A stretch of 64,000 bases of DNA from Siphonodentalium dalli (Eukaryota; Mollusca; Scaphopoda; Gadilida; Siphonodentaliidae), in contig CP136066.1 of assembly GCA_032622095.1 (NCBI GenBank), positions 231,512,961-231,576,960 on the forward strand. The letters run 5' to 3'. Within the stretch, counting starts at the first letter, position 1; each line of letters begins with the position of its first letter. The translations under genes were made by a program, and so were the position numbers. The notes below the pieces were generated by a model. It searched no databases, was not told the origin of the DNA, and worked only from the letters and a program-made list of their open reading frames with translations. Positions 1 to 10,548 of the stretch are shown here, piece by piece.

Positions 1-33
1 CACAAATTTCCAACAACTGTGATTTTGAGTGTC

Positions 34-92
34 ATTTGCAGAATGAGGTTCCCACTTCCCAGAGGGTGAATTTAGTGATGCTATCCCGCCTA
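34..92 (+). repeat. Partial copy of the GAATGAGGTCCCCAGAGGGTG palindromic family
   Basis: TCATTTGCAGAATGAGG, CAGAGGGTGAATTTAGTGAT and GCTATCCCG match the family that recurs from 33815 to 60600. The right half is missing here. From here to 1490 no gene is visible. Confidence 0.7.
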
Positions 93-368
93 GATGTTTC
101 TTCTATCAATTTCATTTTCAGAGATTTGATCAACTTGACAATAATCTTAAATGGGGGGTGGGTAGATATCCTAACCAGATTGAGTAAAGAAATTACATCA
201 GTCAATTCCAACACAATTAATTGAATTTGATTTTAAAAATGTGATGTATGGGTGTGACATACGGCTTACACACGGAATTAACTTCAAGTTCAAGCCACAT
301 AGTGATTAGTGACATACTGCAAATAGTGCAACCGTCTGTCACTGTGAGTGTAATCAAGGGCGGATCCA

Positions 369-369
<1 letters not shown>

Positions 370-397
<28 letters not shown>
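370..397 (+). repeat. 28-bp poly(G) tract
   Basis: An uninterrupted G run after GGCGGATCCAA, followed by CACGCCCCCC. The complementary arrangement CCCCCC...GGATCCGCCACTGG is at 7679-7716, so this looks like a transposon end. Shorter G runs occur at about 30420, 40883, 56888 and 62664. Run lengths may be inaccurate. Confidence 0.6.
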
Positions 398-400
<3 letters not shown>

Positions 401-1491
401 GCCCCCCCTTCCCATTTTCGCCAGAGCAAGGAATTTTTGCGAGGTGTCTGGCGTCTGAAGATTCCGCACACTATATTGCTAACGTGCATGCAAATACAGC
501 AGTTTACATGTTTTACACTACGGTACTCAAACGTATAGTTTTTTTAACTGTGGGTTGAAATGACTTCAAATTGGTATTTCACGCGATATGTATAGTCATG
601 CAAGGGGCGAATCCAACATCCCGAGATGAAGGCCCGCAGGCTATTTTTAGCCATGCAGAGCAAACAATTTCTGCAACATTTTGTATCGGAGTGTCGGAAA
701 ATATCTCGCCCGGCGCCAAGTTTTGGGCGCCTGAAGTTTCAACACTGAATATTTCTATCAAAAATAAATATAGCAATTCTAAAAGTGGAGTCAAAATTTA
801 GACAATTCCATCTACATATATGTAAAGAACAAATGAATGATAAACATGAGTCGTCTACAGTGCACTCTAGGTTATACAATGTAGTCCGATCAACGCCCGG
901 ACTATAAAACGCACTGGCGGCAGTATCATCGTAAAGAGATTATCTAAAGGCACATATGCCATACTACTATATGGTATACATGTACCGTACATAGTATATT
1001 TTCGAATTATTATAGAAATACATTGCTGGTTCGTTTCCAATGGTATATATGCATGGCATTTAAAATTGGTTATATCTTCCATCACATGTTGTGCCACCCT
1101 AATTGGAACAAATGTGTGATAACAAGACATCTTCAGGTCACAACAAATACGCATCTGCCATTGCTTAATAAAAAAAAGTCTGACACGAACTCGTCCTTCA
1201 AAACATCGGTTTCCATGTGTCGTTATCGTCATTAGTCAGTTGATTGGCTGAACATATATTTATTCATAAGGCCAAAAAAAAATACATCTGTGTTTCGTTT
1301 CCGGTTTCACGACCTACCTGCCGAAATTGGGCCGACCTGGATTTGTTTTCCAAAATTTAAAAAAAAAAAGAAATTAATTACATTTTTTTTTTTTTTATGC
1401 ATGTACTTGACATGTAAAACACATCTATATCGCTTTTTGTCCATCACATTTGTTATCTACTATATATATAAAAGCTGCAAAATAAACCATG

Positions 1492-1521
1492 GCTTTATTT
1501 TAGCACGTGCTAAAATAAAGC
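1492..1521. repeat. Perfect 30-bp palindrome
   Basis: GCTTTATTTTAGCAC is followed directly by its exact reverse complement. The centre is CACGTG, an E-box sequence. Confidence 0.85.
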
Positions 1522-1710
1522 AAGAACGGATACTTCAGCTATCATAATCAAGTCACGCGCTCAGAACTACAACACAAAATCTTGCAATTGATTTAATTGT
1601 TTTCTAAAGAAATTCCCAATTAATTTCTTATCCCATTTAAACAAATTTAATAGATGTTAACGACTTTTAAACTTTGGCGATGGATAAAAACAATACCCAT
1701 AAAGTTTGAC

Positions 1711-1815
1711 GAGATACTAGGTTTATTTCGCTCGTATGATTCAGCAAATGGGGAACCTCGCTAAAGCTCTGTCCCCCTTTTGCTGAATCATACTCGCGAA
1801 AATAAACCTTGTATC
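1711..1815. repeat. Hairpin with ~37-bp arms
   Basis: ACTAGGTTTATTTCGCTCGT, running on to ATGATTCAGCAAA, pairs with TTTGCTGAATCATACTCGCG and AAAATAAACCTTGT. The loop is about 30 bp. It is a foldback fragment with no coding content. Confidence 0.75.
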
Positions 1816-2790
1816 TAATTAAATAAAAGGTCGCAGACGACATGTCCCCCGACTCGAGTGGTAAACTTCATGATTGGAATTGTTAGAAGGATACTATTTG
1901 CAACAATGTTATACAGTATATAGATGTTGCAAACCACCGCAAAATTTCTTGGACAAAACAACCCGATGAACAAACGCATGCAAACGCGAAAAAATGATAT
2001 TTTTGTATTAGCTATATAGATGTTGCATATCACCAACATGTTAGGAACAATATCCCAAAGTTTCAAATCTCTATATTTAAAACTGTAGGTGGAGTTGATT
2101 ACACCATGAAGGTACCCAATCTCATCCAAAAGGCAAAAATGTTCCAAATTTTCTAAGTCGAAAACCCCCCCCCAAAAAATATGGAAAAAATGATATTTTT
2201 GATTAGCTATATAGATGTTGCAAATCACCAACATGTTAGGAACAATATCCCAGAGTTTCAAATCTCTACATTTAAAACTGTAGGAGGAGTTGATTACACC
2301 ATGAAGGTACCCAATCTCATCCAAAAGGCAAAAATGTTCCAAATTTTCTAAGTCGAAAACCCCCCCCCAAAAATATGGAAAAAATGATATTTTTGATTAG
2401 CTATATAGATGTTGCAAATCACCAACATGTTAGGAACAATATCCCAGAGTTTCAAATCTCTACATTTAAAACTGTAGGAGGAGTTGATTACACCATGAAG
2501 GTACCCAATCTCATCCAAAAGGCAAAAATGTTCCAAATTTTCTAAGTCGAAAACCCCCCCAAAAATATGGAAAAATTTATATTTTTGATTAGCTATATAG
2601 ATGTTGCAAATCACCAACATGTTAGGAACAATATCCCAGAGTTTCAAATCTCTACGTTTAAAACTGTAGGAGGAGTTGATTACACCATGAAGGTACCCAA
2701 TCTCGGACGCACGGACGCACGGACGCACGGACGGACGGACGAGGGTCATTTCTATAGTCCTCCGACGGAAACGTCGGGGGACAACTATAT
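1816..2790 (-). repeat. Tandem-core element, four ~193-bp units plus terminal hairpin
   Basis: Units containing AGCTATATAGATGTTGC, CACCAACATGTTAGGAACAA and GTTGATTACACCATGAAGGT recur at about 2010, 2202, 2400 and 2592. They are followed by (GGACGCAC)n and a hairpin CCTCCGACG...CGTCGGGGGAC. This is the same architecture as 31303-32190, with different core sequence. Long open frames here are repeat translations. Confidence 0.8.
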
Positions 2791-2989
2791 GGATATACTA
2801 TTATATATATATAGTATTATACTATGTTTACATTAAGCATAAAACATTTTAGATGGAATTTTCAAAAACAATTTACTTCTATTAAGATACATGTGTACAT
2901 GTATTTGTGGTTGCAGATGAATCCCAATTTCAGGAATAAATCTGTTCTGTTCTGAGAGTCGGACGGCCAGGCGAAAATTCGATGTCAAC

Positions 2990-3271
2990 ATGATGGCACA
3001 GAAGTTGTCTAGACTTTTGCTAGCAATGCCGATAGTATCAATGTTGTCATGTACAGTATTGCGCAACATTGTGTCACGGTGCCATAAAGCCACAGGAGTT
3101 AGCATTTTCGTGTCCCTTCTTGGAGCTCAGATCACTCCAAACATTCTGGTGCATATTCTGGGTATTTTGTCAGATATAAAACTAGTTTTCTGCCAGAAAC
3201 TTCAGCAACTGGATACAAAGGTATTGAGAATACTGACTTTTATCTTATTTTTAGAATATGGTGCATTATAG
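2990..3271 (+). other. Unrecognised open stretch
   Basis: Open for 93 codons on the plus strand and open in part on the minus strand. I recognise neither translation. It lies between two similar AT-rich edges (ACATTTTAGATGGAATTTT / GCATTATAGATGGATTTTG), so it may be part of a repeat. It is not called as a gene. 3272-3600 is AT-rich with nothing identifiable. Confidence 0.2.
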
Positions 3272-3600
3272 ATGGATTTTGAAAAAAATTGCCACAAATT
3301 TTTTTTTTCCTACCTCGATTTTTTTGCTCAAGAAATCAGAAACAGACAAGTTTTTTTGGCCTAACCCAAACATTTACACAACATATATTAATTTACATAC
3401 AATATTGTAATTAACATTATGGATGCAACCAGAATGTAGATGAATAGGGGATTGGAATACTAGTTAATCAGTTCAGTGTCAGATATTTTTTGGTGAAAAC
3501 TGTGTTTATACTAATAAAACGAGTACGCGATTGGAGTGTTATTGGACCACCCGTTTGGCTTGTATTGATGACTTATTTTGCTGGTGTATCATAAAGCTGA

Positions 3601-4497
3601 TGTCTATTAGAAGTAGAACTGAAAAAATCAACATGGTCAATATTTCCACTCTATTCTTATGGACTTGAGGTTATATTACCATCGGGTACACAGCTGGAGA
3701 AACTGGAGTTACATCAGAGACGACTCGCACGACAACTGCTATCTCCACCGAATAATGCTGCAAAACCAGCTATCTACATTTTATCAGGACTACTACCTAT
3801 CGAAGCTATCATTCACAAGAAAGCAATTGGACTATTCACCAACATATGTCGACTTCCTGAGAAATCCTGCGAACGACAGTTGGCACAAAGACAACTTGAT
3901 AGTAAATCATCAACCAGTCATAGCTGGTTTATCGCCATCAAAGAATTGCTTCTTATGTACAACCTACCAGAACCTCTATATATGCTCCATAATCCTTCAC
4001 CAAAATCACATACGAAGATGATAATCAATAAAGCGGTGAACAAGCATTGGCGACAACTTATTCTCAATGAAGCTATCCTGTATCCCTCACTCAACCATTT
4101 CTCCAAGATCTATCACCCTGGAACCTGTCATCCAGTTATTCAGACTTGTCAGCTCAGTAGCCGTGATTATACACGAATACCTGTCAAAGCAAAAATCGTT
4201 ACTGGTACCTACACTCCCCAGTCAAACCGTGCCAAGTACAACAAGAATGAAGTAGACCCTACTTGTCAGCTCTGTCGAAAAGCACCTGAGACGTTGGAAC
4301 ACTTCCTTATTAACTGTAATGCATTATATGGAGCACGCAGCGCTGCCCTTTCGAAACTTGAGGATGCAGTACTAAAAGAACACCAGCTTGGAAACCCCAT
4401 AACTAAACACAGTCTATTGCAGCTGATTATTGATCCCAGTGCAGCTACCAACGATATTTCACAAGCTGGTCTTACTGATTTACACTTCCACTCATGA
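3601..4497 (+). pseudogene. 5'-truncated non-LTR retrotransposon ORF2 C-terminus with zinc knuckle
   Basis: A single frame reads through LYSYGLEVILPSGTQLEKLE, AIYILSGLLPIEAIIHKKAI and then CQLCRKAPETLEHFLINC to a TGA at 4495. The YGLEV...PIEA...H segment and the C-x2-C-x8-H-x4-C knuckle are typical of the region after the reverse transcriptase in non-LTR elements. The RT and endonuclease are absent, so this is a dead 5'-truncated copy. The 3' region after 4497 runs into a TACATA-rich stretch near 4640. Confidence 0.75.
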
Positions 4498-4699
4498 CTG
4501 ACATATAATCTACATAGAGAGAGATATAATAAGCTTCAACTGTTTTCAAAGAAGTCGAAGTGACACCCCCAGATATTAACTGATATTTTATCCAGAAGTT
4601 TTCTTAGAACTGATATACCGGCATGCTGCCAATCTTAAATGTACATATACATATACACATGTATGTACATACACAATGGTGATGGTTTTTATGAATATT

Positions 4700-4867
4700 G
4701 TTGTGGAAATGGGTAAATTAGTCAGGTTCTTTTGAGATTCTCCCGAAAACATTAGGTGAGGTCACCGCTATGTGCCGACCCTATGATAGAGTATTTCCGA
4801 CTTTCCGGGGAACCCCGAGATTCACCTGGTGACGTCACGAGGATTCCTCGACCTCTTTGTGCTGTTG
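4700..4867 (+). promoter_or_regulatory. CRE-containing, GC-richer putative promoter
   Basis: A perfect TGACGTCA (about 4831-4838) lies 30 bp upstream of an ATG that opens a short exon with a strong donor. The stretch is clearly less AT-rich than its surroundings and free of recognisable repeats. A promoter role is inferred. Confidence 0.35.
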
Positions 4868-7800
4868 ATGTGGCCACGACAGGACGCATTCTTCATCGTA
4901 CAAACAAATACTAGGAGGATTCAAGACTATTATAAGGTGAGTTAATTTACCCTTGGTACTTTCATCTCCATAAAGAATAGAGCCACAACCCCATTTATTC
5001 TTTAATATCATTCAACTGTACGAATAACCACGACAGACCGTCGGTGTGCCTTTGAAGGCAGAATCTCCAGATAGGTAACAGGTAATGGAGGAATTAAGTG
5101 GTTGGATAGATGCATTATTTTACCAGCCGAAACACCTCTATACTAGTACTGTCTAGAAGCCATGATTTTGCGATTATTCATTCTGAATTACAAAATATTC
5201 TCCCATGCACCAGCCCAAACCATACGCGACCCGGTGATTCCGGGGCTTATCTATGGGCATGTCCGGTGTGCCAAAATCATCATGTCGCCCAGATAATTCA
5301 CATTTATGAAGAGTTTAAAACCATTAAATGGCTTCCGGTTGAATCCAGAGTTTCCCAAATAAAGCTGACTATCATGAAAAATATTACAGATGGGAAAGCT
5401 CCTACATACCTAAGAGATGGATTCCAATTTTCGAACACTCATTGTAAATATAATCTCCGGTCTGGAATCTTTAGATTATCTGTGCCCCATGTTAGGGACC
5501 CTAACTTAGGGTATTTGGTTACAATAGCTTTTTCTACACAGGAATCACATTGTGGAATAATTATGTAAAATATATTGAACCTAACTGCAACTTGGCTACA
5601 TGGAATCACCTAATAAAACAGGAATTATTCGATAAAATTTTAGGTACTGAGGAATCTGACTTTGTATATTATTAATGGTGTGAATCATGCTATTAATAAT
5701 ACCGTACGACCTTATGAGAACTTGTGCTGTGGCCTGGTCAGTCATGTGGTCGGTTACCATTAAGGACCACAGTGGAAATAAGCAAGCTTTGGCTTGCTTT
5801 CCTGTGCGCTCCTTGATGGCAATCGATGGCATGACTTGTCAGACGAGCGTATTCATATGTATATTTCTCTTCTACTACTCTATTTTCCCCTCTATCTTTC
5901 TATGTACGATGACAGTACTTGGCCAGCTGCATATATTGTCACTGCTGTCTGTATTTAGGGATTCCATCTTTCGGTCATGGACATGCCAGTCTAAAGCCGG
6001 CCATACATGGCAGCAGTGTGTATATGCAGGTGGCGAAGAGCTGTTGGTTCTATTACTAGTATCTCTTAAGCAACATGACAGTCCTGTTGAGGGAGGAGGG
6101 TGGGATAGCACGGTTTGATTTTTCATGTTGTATATATATATACAGGTACGAGTATCTATTTAGTAGTCATTACTAAGCTAGGTTTATTCACTATCTTGTC
6201 CCTCTACAGAACTGTCAAGCTGCATTCTTGTTATATTTATATATCTATACTTTTTATATTTATACTATATGAATGTCACACTCTGTGTTTACACTTTTGT
6301 ATATATGCTTATGCTCATGTCTGCAAATTTTGCATCTTTTAGCCATTAAAAAATTATCTATCTATATTTCTATTTGCACAGACTTTCAGAAGATAAGTTC
6401 ACTGTTCAAAGAAGCTTTGATCTTCCATCACTAACCGTCCATAGTATACCGTAATTGTACTGAATGTTATTGTCACTCGTTCCATATACTATAGGCCTAA
6501 TATAAAGCAATATAAACTGGGTCCAGAACACAGGAAAACACGTCGTTTTGAATGTAGTATACGCAAAATTTCCCGGACCGCCACCTACAAGAAGGGGGTT
6601 ACCCTTATAAAAAAGTACCGTGGTAAACCACGTTAAAACCACGGTAAACCATGGTATACCACGGTGCACCATGCTATGTACCACGGTGCACCATGCTATG
6701 TACCACGGTGCACCATGCTATGTACCGCGGTAAACCACGGTAAACCATGGTGCATAGACATAACACCTTGGTATACCACGGTGCACCATGCTATGTACCA
6801 CGGTGCACCATGCTATGTACCACGGTGCACCATGCTATGTACCGCGGTAAACCCAGGTACATCCACATAACACCTTAGTGTACCGCGGTGCACATCGTGG
6901 TGTACCGTGGTATACCACGTCATGTACCACGGTAACCCAGGTGCATACACACAATACCTTGGTGTACCACGGTCTGTACCGCGGTGCACCACGCCACATA
7001 TCACGGTAACCCAGGTGCATACACATAGCACCTTGGTGTACCGCGGTGCAAATCTTGGTGTAGCGTGGTGCATCACATCTCATTCCAAGGTGAACCACTG
7101 TTAAACAATGTACAGACATCTACCTCACTACAAACTGTATCTGTGTTCGAGCTCGCATGTATGTGTAAAATTGATTAAATATTACTAAATCATAAACAGT
7201 TTAAAATACATACTGAAGCCCATGCATACTGGTAGTTGTTCTTTCTTATGGACAATAATTATCAATATTCAACAGATCTGTTTTATTTTCGTCTCCAACT
7301 GAATTCTACATGTATACATGTACAATGTATACATAAATTGGCAAATCATTGTACATGTACATGTGACTAAATTCATATCTGGACACCTTTTTGGGGGAAA
7401 TTCATGGTAGCTACTCATTTGTTAGATAGATCACAGGAGCCTGGAATTTGGTCAAAAACCCTCTTTTATTGGCGTAACCAGCACCCGGCACCGTCAATAA
7501 AAGAGGGTTTTTGACCAAATTCCAGGTTCCTGTGGATAGATTGATTTATGTTCATGATGGAATGTACATGTATTTATGCATAACGACCCAGGGTTATAGT
7601 GAAGAAAAGATGAAAACATTGTTTTATTGTGAATAGGCTCCCATCAGCTACGCATCATATATATAATAATACATTGCGCCCCCCCCCCCCCTTTTCAAAT
7701 TACTGGATCCGCCACTGGTGAGTGTGACTCTGACTCAGTCTAATTCTCGAGTCAAGACGACAGTTAGCTCCAGGGAAGCTCTAAAGATTTACACTCTTTA

Positions 7801-7970
7801 GAGCTTCAGATTGGGTCAGTAGTGGCCAAATCTGATGCTCATACCTTTTCTAATTACAGGCGACAAAGGACTCCTGGTCGCAGATTCTGCTTGGTTCTCT
7901 TATTATGGTGACAATAAAGACAAGATTCCACCAAAAGTTCCGAAATCCGCGCCTTCATGAGCTAAAATAA
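4868..7970 (+). CDS. Candidate two-exon microprotein gene (59 codons)
   Basis: Exon 4868-4936 (MWPRQDAFFI ... IQDYYK, ending at a GTGAGT donor, phase 0) can join exon 7860-7970 (after TTTTCTAATTACAG). The product would be 59 residues with one hydrophobic segment (QILLGSLIMVTI) and a basic tail, ending in TAA that overlaps an AATAAA at 7966. A YY motif followed by a single membrane span vaguely recalls small mitochondrial ATP-synthase-associated proteolipids, but I do not recognise the protein. The second exon is also open in another frame (GLLVADSAWFSYYGDNKDK, stop at about 7958). The intron holds retrotransposon and minisatellite DNA. A middle exon may be missing. Confidence 0.35.
5110..6369 (+). 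pseudogene. L2/CR1-like retrotransposon 3' relic
   Basis: FKTIKWLPVESRVSQIKLTI, APTYLRDGF and YNLRSGIFRLSVPHVR match the conserved tail of CR1/L2-type ORF2. Around 5520 the frame shifts and continues as FFYTGITLWNNYVKYIEP and LIKQELFDKI to TAA at 5673. The 3'UTR contains GGACCACAGTGGAAATAAGC and a CTTTGGCTTGC hairpin, as L2 elements do. It ends in an (ATCT)n tail near 6355. Confidence 0.75.
6640..7100. repeat. Palindrome-rich ~22-bp minisatellite
   Basis: Repeats of CCACGGTGCACCATGCTATG and variants (CCGCGGTAAACC, CCAGGTGCATACACA). The core ACCACGGT/ACCGTGGT is self-complementary within and between units, giving overlapping open frames on both strands. Larger blocks (6652-6740 and 6776-6850; 6930-6990 and 6996-7060) are duplicated. 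Confidence 0.85.
7436..7535. repeat. Hairpin with ~40-bp arms
   Basis: The left arm runs AGGAGCCTGGAATTTGGTCA then AAAACCCTCTTTTATTG. The right arm is its complement, ending CAGGTTCCTGTGG. The loop is about 20 bp and GC-rich. Confidence 0.8.
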
Positions 7971-8460
7971 AGACTTTTGTCATTTGTGCAAAAGAAATTG
8001 TTGTCTGTCTGTTTACGGAAGCGATATTTCACCACATGTTAATGCTGTTTGTCATGCGCAGTTCAATGTTTCATGATGGTCAATAAAACGTGTACTCCAC
8101 CCCGAAGACGACTGTTGGAAATGTGTACTTGGAAGATATTATGGAAAAACTAAATTCTTTTGCTAAATGTTATGCTACTATGCCAATTTATTACATATGT
8201 AATAAAAATATTACCGAAAAATTATCAACATATACTTTTTAATAGAATTGTTGCTTCGAAAATATACTATTTAAAACGTGTACTCCAAGCCAGAATGAGA
8301 AAAAGTGTAGCCGAGTTAGATCATGCTTTATTACCCACTTCTACAAAATGTTGTATTATACTTTCAACAAGTTGTATAAATATATTGGTGATATGAAGTA
8401 ATTATTTTATTCAGTGAAACATAATCAGTTCTCACATTTGTCATGCATGGTGTCAAAAAA
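7806..8460 (+). repeat. Left arm of 2.1-kb inverted repeat
   Basis: From CAGATTGGGTCAG to the GGTGTCAAAAA end, the arm matches the complement of 9298-9948 almost base for base. Visible differences are single substitutions and a 4-bp CATG difference at the inner end. The arm contains the exon-like 7860-7970 with its acceptor and AATAAA. Confidence 0.92.
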
Positions 8461-9297
8461 ATGCCATAATCACATCGTCGCGCATTGATAGCTGCGCGAA
8501 CTGTGTTTGTATTCTAACACCCATAAGGTTTGCTTTCGTGTGCCTATTGCGTATATATATACAATAACAACATTTGTTCAAAATAAGCTTTAGTTATCAG
8601 AATCGATTTACTGCAACAGACTAATGCTATAAACCAGTCTTGAAACTGTATGGTAAAAAAAAGTCTCAAAACTTGTTAGGCCTATTTATGAACAATAAAA
8701 TGGCGATATATTATCACTAAAGTGTCACTAAATAGGTTATTATAATTAGCGTTTGTTTCGCTAATATGAAAACATGTTACACCTAAAAATATTTGCTTTT
8801 GGAAAAGAGCATTCCGTGTGAGTCTATTCCTGATATGGTATAAATAAATAGCGTTTGTTTCACTACTGTGCGAACAACGGACGACCAGATGATGGTGCAA
8901 GTTTGTAGCTGTTAGTGCAGGGGGAAAACCAGGACAAAGAAAACTATAACAAAACGGCTACCATGAAGTCTGCTTATCCCAATCCCAGATACAGGACGAG
9001 AGTAGGTACCGTAATTAAACTGAACAAATAGACACTGAATGAAAAAAAAAAACCCGATATTGGCCAAATGTATGAGTCGGATCCGGAGTAGGGCAGTAGG
9101 CCTACACTTTTTAATGCTATTTCGATGTACACTTTATTATAATAGGAGAATGATTGTTTTGTTCAACTTTTAATGAAGTTAACAATGATATAAGTATATA
9201 TACCGTATAGTGATGCAATTATACCATATATCTTCCGAGTATCGGTACCGGTATACACACAATTTCCCCGAGTCGGCGTCAGGGCCGGAGTATGTCA

Positions 9298-9948
9298 TTT
9301 TTTGACACCATGACAAATGTGAGAACTGATTATGTTTCACTGAATAAAATAATTACTTCATATCACCAATATATTTCTACAACTTGTTGAAAGTATAATA
9401 CAACATTTTGTAGAAGTGGGTAATAAAGCATGATCTAACTCGGCTACACTTTTTCTCATTCTGGCTTGGAGTACACGTTTTAAATAGTATATTTTCGAAG
9501 CAACAATTCTATTAAAAAGTATATGTTGATAATTTTTCGGTAATATTTTTATTACATATGTAATAAATTGGCATAGTAGCATAACATTTAGCAAAAGAAT
9601 TTAGTTTTTCCATAATATCTTCCAAGTACACATTTCCAACAGTCGTCTTCGGGGTGGAGTACACGTTTTATTGACCATCATGAAACATTGAACTGCGCAT
9701 GACAAACAGCATTAACATGTGGTGAAATATCGCTTCCGTAAACAGACAGACAACAATTTCTTTTGCACAAATGACAAAAGTCTTTATTTTAGCTCATGAA
9801 GGCGCGGATTTCGGAACTTTTGGTGGAATCTTGTCTTTATTGTCACCATAATAAGAGAACCAAGCAGAATCTGCGACCAGGAGTCCTTTGTCGCCTGTAA
9901 TTAGAAAAGGTATGAGCATCAGATTTGGCCACTACTGACCCAATCTGA
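9298..9948 (-). repeat. Right arm of 2.1-kb inverted repeat
   Basis: Reverse complement of the left arm. It holds a second copy of the exon-like piece on the minus strand (9894-9784) with intact acceptor and frame. It ends about 330 bp before the TMED10 promoter elements. The 837-bp spacer 8461-9297 has no gene; 8583-8625 is a fragment of the TTAA MITE family. Confidence 0.92.
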
Positions 9949-10277
9949 GTCTCATACATGTGTATATCATGTATGTGACTCAACTGGGTCTAGACCTGTA
10001 GACGACAGTCAAGTTGAAGTGTGAGGACTGTGATGAAATTAATTGGATGTTTACCTAGGGACTTCGACCCTATTATCTATGAGTACGCATGGCTGCTTGA
10101 GGACACAAGTTCACAATCACGATTCAACGTTTTCAGTAAACAAAACTCTCGTTTTCGTGTACACCGTGGCAAGCATAAATATTTTTTTAATTCATAAGCG
10201 ACCTGCCGGATGTTGGCTTTCGGGTGGATTCGTTTCTGGATCCGTTCAAGTTCTTACGCAGATCTGTCAGCGAGTCA

Positions 10278-10368
10278 ACACCGGAAGTAGTAACCAATCG
10301 GCCACGTTATCAACTTTGTTTAGACACATTTGTCAATCCAAAACGGCGCTTTGAGCGTCAAAATAAGA
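10278..10368 (+). promoter_or_regulatory. Proximal promoter/5'UTR of TMED10
   Basis: An ETS-type site (ACCGGAAGT, about 10280-10288) and a CCAAT box (10294-10298) lie 70-90 bp upstream of the ATG at 10369. There is no TATA box, as is common for housekeeping genes. The ATG was chosen because the signal peptide starts there. The frame stays open upstream to about 10330 but has no earlier ATG. The transcription start itself is not visible. Confidence 0.45.
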
Positions 10369-10548
10369 ATGGAATTTTCAATATATTCACTGATTTTGAT
10401 TTATTCAATTGTCGCTTATTCGGAGGCAATACGTTTTATGATAAGTGCTCAGCAAAAGAAGTGCTTGAAAGAAGAAATTCATAAAGATGTTTTAGTCACT
10501 GGAGATTATGAAGTATCCGAGGCACCAGGGCAGCAGACGCATCTTGAG
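10369..10548 (+). CDS. TMED10: TMED10 exon 1
   Basis: This exon encodes residues 1-60: the signal peptide (hydrophobic core [14 protein letters not shown]) and the start of the GOLD domain ([20 protein letters not shown]). It ends after GAG at a GTGTCT donor in phase 0. The following intron is 10.6 kb long. Confidence 0.93.

Noticed and set aside
1815-2749. 175- and 133-codon minus-strand open frames
   Set aside because: They are the translation of four tandem repeat units (GYLHGVINSSYSFK repeated), not a gene.
6664-7119. Histidine/tyrosine/proline-rich repeat protein
   Set aside because: Frames are open on both strands because the repeat is palindromic. Nothing supports expression.
8160-8396. 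78-codon frame present on both inverted-repeat arms
   Set aside because: Conservation between arms follows from the recent duplication. The product has no recognisable feature, and the frame lies after the AATAAA of the exon-like piece.
10224-10484. Alternative coding frame upstream of and overlapping TMED10 exon 1
   Set aside because: It runs through the promoter elements in another frame and lacks any family match, while the TMED10 frame is unambiguous.
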